This document shows, piece by piece, positions 6,946 through 13,795 of a stretch of DNA of 22,964 nucleotides. Under the pieces are notes generated by a model. It ran no database searches and was not told the DNA's origin. It saw only the letters and a program-made list of their open reading frames with translations. A program made the translations under genes and the position numbers. The stretch comes from CAYGXH01 sp964354485 (lineage in GTDB: Bacteria; Bacteroidota; Ignavibacteria; UBA10030; SZUA-254): NCBI GenBank assembly GCA_964354485.1, contig CAYGZY010000252.1:1-22964 (forward strand), in the 5' to 3' direction. How positions within the stretch are numbered: position 1 is the first letter of the stretch; each line of letters opens with the position of its first letter.

Positions 6946-7758
6946 TCAGGAGCCTTTTCTTGACTTGTCCGGTTTTTTCTTTCGGTGAAGTTTTGCAAGG
7001 TCCCACGATCGTATTACAGAGAGAGCTTTGTAGTCGGTAAGATCAAAATGAATAGGGGTTATCGAAACGTATTTCTGCTGGATTGAAATGTAATCAGTTT
7101 CCTCAGATGTATCGAGGACGTCGATCTTTCCTGTGAGCCAGTAATACTCTTTGTTGTTGGGGTCCCGCCGCACATCAAACGTATCGTCCCATCGAGATTT
7201 GCCCTGGCGGGTAATACGAACGCCGCGGATTTCTCTTTCTGGAAGAGGAGGGATATTAACATTTAGGAGAGTGTCTTCCGGCAGTCCATTTTTGAAAATC
7301 TCGAGAGCCAGCAGTCGTGAAAATTTCGCCGCGAATCTGAAATCCGGCTCGGCGTAGGTCGTCAGAGAGACTGCAAGTGAAGGAATCCCGAGTATCCTTC
7401 CTTCCGTCGCCGCCGAGACAGTTCCTGAATAGATGATATTGATTGCCGTGTTTGATCCATGATTGATACCCGAGACTAGCAGGTCAGGATTTTTACCGAG
7501 GACTGTCCGGACACCGATTTTCACGCTGTCTGCCGGCGTTCCTTCAACGGCATATCCGAAAAATTTCCCGTTCTTATAGAATTTCTTAACACGAAGGGGG
7601 TAGTTCATCGTGATAGCATGTCCTACCGCACTACGTTGTTCGTCGGGGGCTACGACGATGACGTTTCCGATTTTTTTTAATTCGCCGACGAGGGCAAAAA
7701 TCCCGGGTGCATCTATGCCGTCATCGTTGGAAACGAGGATGGTCCATTTTTTTTTCAC
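6946..7758 (-). CDS. surE: 5'/3'-nucleotidase SurE
   Basis: SurE is a metal-dependent survival phosphatase that dephosphorylates nucleoside monophosphates in the cytoplasm. The 270-residue product carries the N-terminal metal site VSNDDGIDAPG with Asp12/Asp13, Ser43 in DEQRSAVGHAIT, and Asn99 in SGINHGSN, matching the four metal ligands of the family. The length is normal for SurE, with a basic tail (KKKPDKSRKGS). The start is a GTG (7756-7758). It begins 9 bases after the panB stop, which indicates co-transcription as the last gene of the minus-strand cluster. Family placement is secure; its physiological substrate is not shown by sequence. Confidence 0.96.
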   Translation of the reverse strand: MKKKWTILVSNDDGIDAPGIFALVGELKKIGNVIVVAPDEQRSAVGHAITMNYPLRVKKFYKNGKFFGYAVEGTPADSVKIGVRTVLGKNPDLLVSGINHGSNTAINIIYSGTVSAATEGRILGIPSLAVSLTTYAEPDFRFAAKFSRLLALEIFKNGLPEDTLLNVNIPPLPEREIRGVRITRQGKSRWDDTFDVRRDPNNKEYYWLTGKIDVLDTSEETDYISIQQKYVSITPIHFDLTDYKALSVIRSWDLAKLHRKKKPDKSRKGS

Positions 7759-7767
7759 GGTCGGTGC

Positions 7768-8595
7768 CTAATAACTTTCCTTTGTTGTCGGGGATTTGCC
7801 CGCTTTCACGTCCTTGATGTATGTCCTGAACGCAGTACGCATCGTCTCGGCAACCTCCGAATAGCGGCGGACAAAACGGGGTTTGAATTCTTCGGTTAAT
7901 CCCAGCATATCGTAAACGACGAGCACCTGGCCGTCGCAGTGTGGTCCGGCGCCGATGCCGATCGTGGGGATGGATATCGTTTCTGTGACTTTCTTTGCAA
8001 GATCGGCAGGAATTTTTTCGAGTACGATTGCGAACGCGCCTGAATCGGCAAGGACTCTGGCATCTTCAAGAAGTTGCATTGCTTCATCTTTCGTGGTTGC
8101 ACGTACTTCATATGTACCGAATTTATTGATTGCCTGTGGCGTCAGTCCGAGATGTCCCATGACAGGGATACCGATTTTTACCAGATGCTTCACGATATCC
8201 GAGATGTAGGCTCCTCCTTCGAGTTTCACCGCTCCGATACCGACCTCTTTCATGATTCTACCCGCGTTCCTTATTGCATCATCAATGCTGGTTTGGAATG
8301 ACATGAACGGCATATCCACGACGACGAGTGCATTCCTGACGGCGCGTTTTACCGCTTTTGCGTGGTAGATCATATCGTCGACCGTGACCGGAAGGGTAGT
8401 CTCGTAACCATGGACGACGTTCCCGAGAGAATCTCCGACGAGGATGATATCGATTCCTACCTGATCGAGGTATTTCGCGACGAGAAAATCGTATGCCGTG
8501 AGCATCGCGATCTTTTCGCCGTTCCGCTTCATGGTTATGACAGTCTTTGTCGTGACCACGCGCGGTTTTGAAGGTTGTGCATTATGTTGTTTCAT
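7768..8595 (-). CDS. panB: 3-methyl-2-oxobutanoate hydroxymethyltransferase PanB
   Basis: PanB transfers a hydroxymethyl group from 5,10-methylenetetrahydrofolate to alpha-ketoisovalerate, giving ketopantoate, the first committed step to pantothenate and CoA. Family motifs are clear: MLTAYDF, ILVGDSLGNVVHGYETTLPVT, VVDMPFMSF, KLEGG and IPTIGIGAGPHCDGQVLV. Counting from the upstream GTG, Asp60, Asp99 and Glu131 are the expected metal ligands and Glu198 the catalytic acid. Two starts compete. The ATG at 8595 (275 residues) has GAGG nine bases upstream and is chosen here. A GTG at 8610 would overlap the previous stop as GTGA and add five residues. No other pantothenate gene is adjacent; its place behind lipid A genes is a matter of operon packing. 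Confidence 0.95.
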   Translation of the reverse strand: MKQHNAQPSKPRVVTTKTVITMKRNGEKIAMLTAYDFLVAKYLDQVGIDIILVGDSLGNVVHGYETTLPVTVDDMIYHAKAVKRAVRNALVVVDMPFMSFQTSIDDAIRNAGRIMKEVGIGAVKLEGGAYISDIVKHLVKIGIPVMGHLGLTPQAINKFGTYEVRATTKDEAMQLLEDARVLADSGAFAIVLEKIPADLAKKVTETISIPTIGIGAGPHCDGQVLVVYDMLGLTEEFKPRFVRRYSEVAETMRTAFRTYIKDVKAGKSPTTKESY

Positions 8596-8606
8596 ATGTA
8601 ACTGCC

Positions 8607-9353
8607 TCACGTATTTTCAATGATTTCATTTTGACGGAAGCGGATGCCGTGCTCGTCTGCAAATCCCCGTGCTAACGCGTCGGCGGCTTCGCTGAATGCT
8701 ACGCGTTTTCCGAGAATCTCTTCCAGATCAATTGTTCTTGCCAATATCTCTTCTTCGAGGGTATCTCTCACCTCATGGAGGTGCGGTGCAAGAAAGTCGA
8801 CGATTTTCCGATGACTCGAACCCAGCAGGATGGATCCGTGCTGGAGGATCGCCTGACCGTATCGGCGTTGCGCACTGCCGACGAGTTTTTTGCCTCTGTA
8901 CTGTATTTCGCATTTGGCGGAACTTGAAAAGCATGGGATCGATGACGGACTTCTGTAAAATTCCTGGAAATCGGTTCCCTTACCGGCCAGTTCGGCTTCC
9001 ACGCCCAGGTACTTAAGACCGCGCACAAGGCCCTCGTTGATAAATTTGTAGAGCGCGCGCGGTCCGCGGTTATCGAGTCTCATAACCACGCTGTAGGTTA
9101 ATTCATCGGAATGGAGTATGGCGCGCCCTCCCGTAGGCCTGCGGACGATATCAATTCCCGCGGTAGAAATCTGCCCGGTGTCAAAATCGTCCATGCTCTG
9201 ATTGTATCCGATCGATATTGCAGGCGGCTTCCATCCGTAGAAACGAAGTGTGGGATAATCAAGAGATTGTGTGCATCGGTATGCCTCCGCTTCATCAAAC
9301 TCCATGTTGTAGGAACCGTTGTGGAAGCCTGTGTTTATCAGATTCCAGATCAT
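8607..9353 (-). CDS. Lipoate-protein ligase A family protein, LipM-like octanoyltransferase
   Basis: A 248-residue member of the biotin/lipoate A/B ligase fold that attaches octanoyl or lipoyl groups to carrier proteins such as GcvH or dehydrogenase E2. Visible motifs are RRPTGGRAILH at 71-81, a cysteine in PCFSSSAKCEI (Cys141), GKKLVGSAQRR with Lys156 at 154-164, and ILQHGSILLG near 169-178. The cysteine sits where octanoyltransferases of the LipM type keep their acyl-thioester nucleophile, so LipM-like octanoyl transfer is favoured over ATP-dependent lipoate ligation. No separate ligase C-terminal domain is visible. Its ATG overlaps the lpxA stop as ATGA, implying translational coupling. 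No lipA or GcvH gene is in the window to support either role. Confidence 0.85.
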   Translation of the reverse strand: MIWNLINTGFHNGSYNMEFDEAEAYRCTQSLDYPTLRFYGWKPPAISIGYNQSMDDFDTGQISTAGIDIVRRPTGGRAILHSDELTYSVVMRLDNRGPRALYKFINEGLVRGLKYLGVEAELAGKGTDFQEFYRSPSSIPCFSSSAKCEIQYRGKKLVGSAQRRYGQAILQHGSILLGSSHRKIVDFLAPHLHEVRDTLEEEILARTIDLEEILGKRVAFSEAADALARGFADEHGIRFRQNEIIENT

Positions 9354-10135
9354 CGCCGGTGTCCGATGATGCCCCGCTTGCTTTTTTCGATGAAATCGAC
9401 GATGTGTTTGATTTCTTCCGTGAGCGGAAGATCGCTTTTAATTTTTTCAATTGCCTGCGAAACGTTCAGCTGCGATGCGTATATGAATTTGTAAGCCGAT
9501 TCAACCATGTCTATGGTTTTTTGCGTGAAGTTGCGGCGTTTCATTCCGATGATGTTCAAACCGTTAAAGGAGAGCGGCTCCGAACCTGCGAGGACGTAGG
9601 GCGGTACGTCTTTGGTGACTCGGAATCCACCGCCGATCATTGCGTGGCAGCCGATGTGTGAAAACTGGTGTATGGCAACGATTCCACCGATGACGACGTT
9701 ATCTTCGATCTGCACGTGCCCCCCCATGTTGACAGCGTTCGCGAGAATCACATGATTTCCGATCGAGCAATCGTGAGCAATATGCGAATATGCCATTAAG
9801 AAACAGTGGCTCCCGACATTCGTCTTATTTCTCTCGTGTGTACCGCGGTTAAGTGTCGCATACTCACGGATAACTGTGTGGTCGCCGATTTCAAGGGTGG
9901 TCATTTCTCCGTGGAACTTCAGGTCCTGCGGTATAGTCCCGAGAACAGCCCCGTGGTGTATGGCACACTCCTTTCCGATACGCGTACCATGGGCAATTAG
10001 CGTGTGCGATGCGATGCTTGTTCCGTCGCCGATGATAACGTCGGGTTCGATAATCGAGAAGGGGCCGACGCTGACGTTCTCTCCCAGCTGTGCCTTCGGG
10101 CTGACAATAGCGTGGCTGTCTATGGTTGTACTCAT
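9350..10135 (-). CDS. lpxA: UDP-N-acetylglucosamine O-acyltransferase LpxA
   Basis: LpxA starts lipid A synthesis by moving a 3-hydroxyacyl chain from ACP to the 3-OH of UDP-GlcNAc. The 261-residue protein has a left-handed beta-helix of hexapeptide repeats (for example VSVGPF, VIIGDG, VVIGGI) and a helical C-terminal tail, the full family length. The catalytic histidine is His121 in HIAHDC, equivalent to E. coli His125. Gly169 in MIGGG aligns with E. coli Gly173, the residue that sets acyl length, which is compatible with an E. coli-like ~C14 chain (inference). The gene follows lpxC-fabZ after 25 bases with GGA upstream of the ATG, and overlaps the next gene by four bases. lpxB is not found downstream. 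Confidence 0.97.
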   Translation of the reverse strand: MSTTIDSHAIVSPKAQLGENVSVGPFSIIEPDVIIGDGTSIASHTLIAHGTRIGKECAIHHGAVLGTIPQDLKFHGEMTTLEIGDHTVIREYATLNRGTHERNKTNVGSHCFLMAYSHIAHDCSIGNHVILANAVNMGGHVQIEDNVVIGGIVAIHQFSHIGCHAMIGGGFRVTKDVPPYVLAGSEPLSFNGLNIIGMKRRNFTQKTIDMVESAYKFIYASQLNVSQAIEKIKSDLPLTEEIKHIVDFIEKSKRGIIGHRR

Positions 10136-10160
10136 ACGTATCCGTATAGCTTGTTAAGTA

Positions 10161-11579
10161 TTACGGTTTCTTGTCATTCTCAGCTTCGCGGTCAATAATT
10201 GCTGCGCTCAGTTCCGCTTCCGCTGCGAGTTCGCCGTTCCGGTATGCTTTTCCTTCGAGAAGTCCGATTTTAGCGCGGCGGTTCTTGAGGAAAACCTCCA
10301 GTACAAGTTGATCCCCCGGAAAAATCTGCTTTCTGAATTTTGCATTATTGATACTCGTGAAGACGGCCAGTTTCCCCTGCGGATTCTCCAGTCCGTTGAG
10401 CAGCAATATCCCGCCGACCTGCGCCATTGCTTCGATAATGAGAACTCCAGGCATGACTGGTTGGCCCGGGAAGTGACCCTGGAAAAACCATTCGTTGATC
10501 GTGACGTTCTTAACACCGACAATCTTTTCGTCAAGTTTGAAATCTATTATCTTATCGACGAGGAGGAAGGGATACCGGTGGGGAAGGATTTTCTGCAGTG
10601 CGTTGCTGTCAAATACGATTCCTTCCTTTTTTTCAAACTGGTATTTCTTTATCAGAACCTGTTGCTGGTACAATTTCCGGATCTTTTTTGCAAACTCGAC
10701 ATTGCTCGCATGCCCGGGCCGGGCGGCAAGTATCTGCGCCTTGAATGGCGCTCCGATGAGGGCAAGGTCGCCCATAAGATCGAGTAGTTTATGCCGTGCC
10801 GGTTCATTCTTGTACCGTAATTCTTTATTGTTGATGATGCCGTTCGTGCCGATGATGAGTGTCTCACGGATACCGAGTGTCTTCGATATCAATCCGACTT
10901 TTTCTTCCGTGAGATCCTCGTCTGCTATGACGATGGCGTTCTCCAGCGTCCCTCCGCGGATCAGTCCCTGCTTGTGCAGAGCTTCGACTTCATGAAGGAA
11001 GCAGAACGTGCGCGCCGGCGCGAATTCTTCAAGAAATTCTTTCTCGAGATTGAAAAGTCCGGTATGCTGACTTCCGAGGGCGGGGTTGTGGTAATCGATC
11101 ATTACCGTGAGACGGTAGTCGTCGGTTGGAAGGGCTACGATGTGCACACCCTTTGCTTCATCAATGTACTGGACGGTCTGGTCGATGATCAGGTAGTCCT
11201 TCGGCGCATCCTGGGCGACGAATTCTGCTTCGAGAAGTGCATCGGCAAACGGTTTGGTGCTACCGTCGCATATCGGGGGTTCGATTGCATTAAGCTCGAT
11301 GATGATGTTGTCGATCTGTAATCCCACGATCGCCGCTAGGATATGTTCGACGGTGTGTACTTTTGCATTCTTATACTGAAGAGTCGTTCCTCGTGCCACG
11401 TCAACGACATAATCAACGAGCGCCGGAATTTCTGGATGGTTCGGCAGGTCTGATCGCCGGAACCGGATTCCATAATTGATCGGTGCCGGTCTGAACGTAA
11501 GTGTCGTCGGGACACCGGTGTGCAATCCGGTACCTGAGATCTGCACCGGGCGTTTTATGGTTCGCTGCTGCTCTAACAT
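10161..11579 (-). CDS. lpxC: Fused LpxC deacetylase / FabZ 3-hydroxyacyl-ACP dehydratase
   Basis: A 472-residue bifunctional protein. Residues 1 to about 310 are LpxC, the zinc deacetylase that commits lipid A synthesis. His79 in HTVEH, His263 and Asp267 in ARHKLLDLMGD are the zinc ligands, Glu78 is the general base and His290 lies in RPGHASN. Residues about 325-472 are FabZ, with LPHRYPFLLVD, catalytic His369 in FFQGHFPG and Glu383 in PGVLIIEAMAQ. The fusion is typical of the Bacteroidota/Chlorobi group and is a good lineage marker. The linker near 305-325 is short and charged. FabZ uses hydroxyacyl-ACP, the same pool that LpxA and LpxD draw on, so the fusion may balance fatty-acid and lipid A flow. 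The start ATG is 16 bases after lpxD, with AGAGGA upstream at a long spacing. Confidence 0.97.
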   Translation of the reverse strand: MLEQQRTIKRPVQISGTGLHTGVPTTLTFRPAPINYGIRFRRSDLPNHPEIPALVDYVVDVARGTTLQYKNAKVHTVEHILAAIVGLQIDNIIIELNAIEPPICDGSTKPFADALLEAEFVAQDAPKDYLIIDQTVQYIDEAKGVHIVALPTDDYRLTVMIDYHNPALGSQHTGLFNLEKEFLEEFAPARTFCFLHEVEALHKQGLIRGGTLENAIVIADEDLTEEKVGLISKTLGIRETLIIGTNGIINNKELRYKNEPARHKLLDLMGDLALIGAPFKAQILAARPGHASNVEFAKKIRKLYQQQVLIKKYQFEKKEGIVFDSNALQKILPHRYPFLLVDKIIDFKLDEKIVGVKNVTINEWFFQGHFPGQPVMPGVLIIEAMAQVGGILLLNGLENPQGKLAVFTSINNAKFRKQIFPGDQLVLEVFLKNRRAKIGLLEGKAYRNGELAAEAELSAAIIDREAENDKKP

Positions 11580-11595
11580 GCTTTCTTTTTTCCTC

Positions 11596-12663
11596 TCATT
11601 CTTTCGGGCGAGTCTTCACGAGCTTTTCTAATTCTTCCAGACGCTGCTGTAACTTACGGAATTCATATAGGAGCTCGGGGAGCTGGCGGAGCGCTCCTTC
11701 AATCCTCCACGTCTCATGAATTTCCCGCGCCGGATAGCCGAAGTACGTTTTCCCTTCCTCCGCAATCGATTTCGGAACGCCTGATTGTGCGCCGATGGAT
11801 GTTTTATCTGCGATGGTAATATGCCCTGTTAATCCGACCTGACCTCCGATCGCGCAATGCTTACCTACCCTAGTGCTTCCGGAGATGCCCGTCTGAGCGG
11901 CGATCACCGTATGAGCGCCAATCGTGACGTTGTGTGCCACTTGGATAAGGTTATCGAGCTTGACCCCCTCCTCAATGACGGTCCGACCGATCGTAGCCCT
12001 GTCGATCGTACAGTTGGCGCCGATTTCTACATCGTCCTGAATCTCGACAATTCCGCGCTGGGGAATTTTTTCATGCGTGCCTTTATCTGTGGTCGCAAAA
12101 CCAAATCCGTCGCTTCCGATTACCGATCCGGAATGGATGATGACCCGATTTCCGATAGTGCACGATTCCCGCACAGTGACGTTGGGATAGATTACGGTGT
12201 CATCACCGACTTCAACTCCCGGATGCAGGACGGTACCGTGGTACAGCGTTGTTCCCTTTCCGATCTTGCACAGCTTTCCTATAACCACGTAAGCGCCGAT
12301 CGAAACGTCAGGAGCAACCGATGTGCTCGCATCAATGATAGCGGTCGGATGGATGCCGCGGGGGAGAGGTTCAGGCGCGGGATGGAATATATCGATCAGC
12401 TTCAGAAAGGACATGTACGGATCGGCGACTCTGATGAGCGGTACCGGTGTTGTCCGTTCTTTCAGTTCATCAAGCTGTATATCCCTGCCGATGATGATGG
12501 CTGAGGCACGCGTGGTTTTGACGTACTTCTTATACTTGAGGTTTGCGAGGAATGTGATTTCGCCCGCCTCAGCCTCTTCTATTTTCGCGACACCCCGGAT
12601 GGCTGTATCGCCATGACCGCTGACTTCGCCGCCGAGCAGTTGTGCTATTTCAGAGAGCGTCAT
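11596..12663 (-). CDS. lpxD: UDP-3-O-acylglucosamine N-acyltransferase LpxD
   Basis: LpxD adds the second 3-hydroxyacyl chain, on the 2-amino group, in lipid A synthesis. The 355-residue protein has the N-terminal uridine-binding domain (about 1-100), a hexapeptide-repeat beta-helix (about 105-310) and a helical, charged C-terminus with a heptad-like LLYEFRKLQQRLEELEKL segment. The catalytic histidine is His244 in LIQVAHNVTIG, and IHSGSVIGSDGFGFA around 176-190 is the family signature. Its ATG overlaps the stop of the upstream skp-like gene as ATGA, so translation is likely coupled. The order skp-lpxD-fabZ-lpxA matches the classical E. coli arrangement, with LpxC added through the fusion. Confidence 0.97.
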   Translation of the reverse strand: MTLSEIAQLLGGEVSGHGDTAIRGVAKIEEAEAGEITFLANLKYKKYVKTTRASAIIIGRDIQLDELKERTTPVPLIRVADPYMSFLKLIDIFHPAPEPLPRGIHPTAIIDASTSVAPDVSIGAYVVIGKLCKIGKGTTLYHGTVLHPGVEVGDDTVIYPNVTVRESCTIGNRVIIHSGSVIGSDGFGFATTDKGTHEKIPQRGIVEIQDDVEIGANCTIDRATIGRTVIEEGVKLDNLIQVAHNVTIGAHTVIAAQTGISGSTRVGKHCAIGGQVGLTGHITIADKTSIGAQSGVPKSIAEEGKTYFGYPAREIHETWRIEGALRQLPELLYEFRKLQQRLEELEKLVKTRPKE

Positions 12664-13190
12664 TCCTGGAATGTCGTTATGCGCTTGAAGACCTCTTCGG
12701 TGAGGTCGTACTTATCGTTCGTATACATCAGGAGAATATCTCCGCTCTTATCGAAGATGTAGTCATACTCATCTTCCTGCGCGATATCTTGGAGAACCTT
12801 GAATATTTTATTCTGAATCGGTTTCATGAGTTCGTTCTGCTTCGTAAATAGTTCTCCGCTCTGTCCGAATTTTTTCGACCTGTAATCGGCGATTTTTTTA
12901 TCGAGCTCCTGCAGTTCCTTTTCCGCCTCGGCTCTCAGCTGGTCTGTTAGGATGAGCTTCTTCTTGTCGTATTCCTGAAATTTCTTCTGCCATTCGTTCT
13001 GCATTTTTGCGAGCTCGTTCTGCCACTCGGTAACGAGGTTGTCGATCTGTTTCTGAGCGTCTTGCGCTTCAGGCAGTTTTTCCATGATGGCTTTCGAGTT
13101 AATCCACCCGATTTTCGACTGTGCAGCGCCGGAGCAGGAAACGATCAGCATGAGGGCAAGTATGCCGGCGGCTATTTTTGTTGTTTTCAT
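12660..13190 (-). CDS. Skp/OmpH-family periplasmic chaperone, second copy
   Basis: A 176-residue Skp-like chaperone that would hold unfolded outer-membrane proteins in the periplasm on the way to BamA. An N-terminal export signal is followed by KIGWINSKAIMEKLPEAQ, the usual family opening, then a long Lys/Glu/Gln-rich coiled coil (about 45-110) and a C-terminal segment ending EVFKRITTF. The signal ends LMLIVSCSGAAQS: IVSC could be a lipobox with Cys19 lipidated, or signal peptidase I could cut after GAAQ. AAAGGAG four bases before the ATG is the strongest ribosome binding site in the cluster. It lies 19 bases after its paralogue and overlaps lpxD by four bases. Confidence 0.9.
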   Translation of the reverse strand: MKTTKIAAGILALMLIVSCSGAAQSKIGWINSKAIMEKLPEAQDAQKQIDNLVTEWQNELAKMQNEWQKKFQEYDKKKLILTDQLRAEAEKELQELDKKIADYRSKKFGQSGELFTKQNELMKPIQNKIFKVLQDIAQEDEYDYIFDKSGDILLMYTNDKYDLTEEVFKRITTFQE

Positions 13191-13209
13191 ATATCTCCTT
13201 TGTGTTTTC

Positions 13210-13752
13210 TTACTGTATTCTGCCTCTTTTCAGCCTGTCAATGACGAGATTTGTATAATCGTACTTCAGCTCTCCGTAAAGGAGAACCATGATCTGGTCA
13301 TTGCGGTCGAACATGAATTGAATTTTTTCTTCTTTCGCTATCTGTTCTATAACCTGCATTACCCTCAGCTTGATGGGGCGGAGGAGAGAATCGGTTGCAA
13401 TGGCGAGTTCTCCGTCCGAACCGAACTTTTCCTGCCGGTACTGAATGCCCCTCTGTTCAAGGGTAACAAGTTCCTCGCGCTGTGTGCGCTTTTCTTCCTC
13501 TTTCAGGAGCGGTTCTTTCTTTTGAAAGTCTTCATACCGCTGCTGCAGATCTCTGCTCATCTTTTCGAGTTCCGATTGCCACCGCTTTCCCATCTCGTCG
13601 AGCTTCTTGTTCGCTTCCTGGGCATCGGGATATTCCTGGAGTATTTTTGCTGAGTTAACGAATCCGATCTTTATGTTCTGAGCAGAGGAAATGTTCCCCG
13701 TCATCACAGTCATGATCAGCAGCAGTATGATCGAAAATGTTACTTGTTTCAC
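13210..13752 (-). CDS. Skp/OmpH-family periplasmic chaperone, first copy
   Basis: A 180-residue paralogue of the next gene. A hydrophobic signal peptide (IILLLIMTVMTGNISSAQ) is followed by KIGFVNSAKILQEYPDAQEA, a coiled-coil stretch rich in Glu, Lys and Gln (about 45-120), and a C-terminal part ending YTNLVIDRLKRG. There is no lipobox cysteine, so this copy should be soluble in the periplasm. The start is a GTG with GAGG five bases upstream. It follows bamA after 43 bases, as expected for a chaperone that feeds BamA. The two copies share layout and motifs but are well diverged, pointing to an old duplication. Confidence 0.9.
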   Translation of the reverse strand: MKQVTFSIILLLIMTVMTGNISSAQNIKIGFVNSAKILQEYPDAQEANKKLDEMGKRWQSELEKMSRDLQQRYEDFQKKEPLLKEEEKRTQREELVTLEQRGIQYRQEKFGSDGELAIATDSLLRPIKLRVMQVIEQIAKEEKIQFMFDRNDQIMVLLYGELKYDYTNLVIDRLKRGRIQ

Positions 13753-13795
13753 GTGTACCTCGTAAATATTGTTGTAGAAAGTGAGATGCAGTTAA

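Noticed and set aside
9350..10135. Altered acyl-chain ruler in LpxA
   Set aside because: A first alignment placed Arg172 at the ruler position, but careful alignment puts Gly169 opposite E. coli Gly173, so the residue is conserved.
11857..12504. A 215-residue plus-strand frame inside lpxD
   Set aside because: It is a shadow of the hexapeptide-repeat coding sequence on the other strand, with no homologous motif or ribosome binding site.
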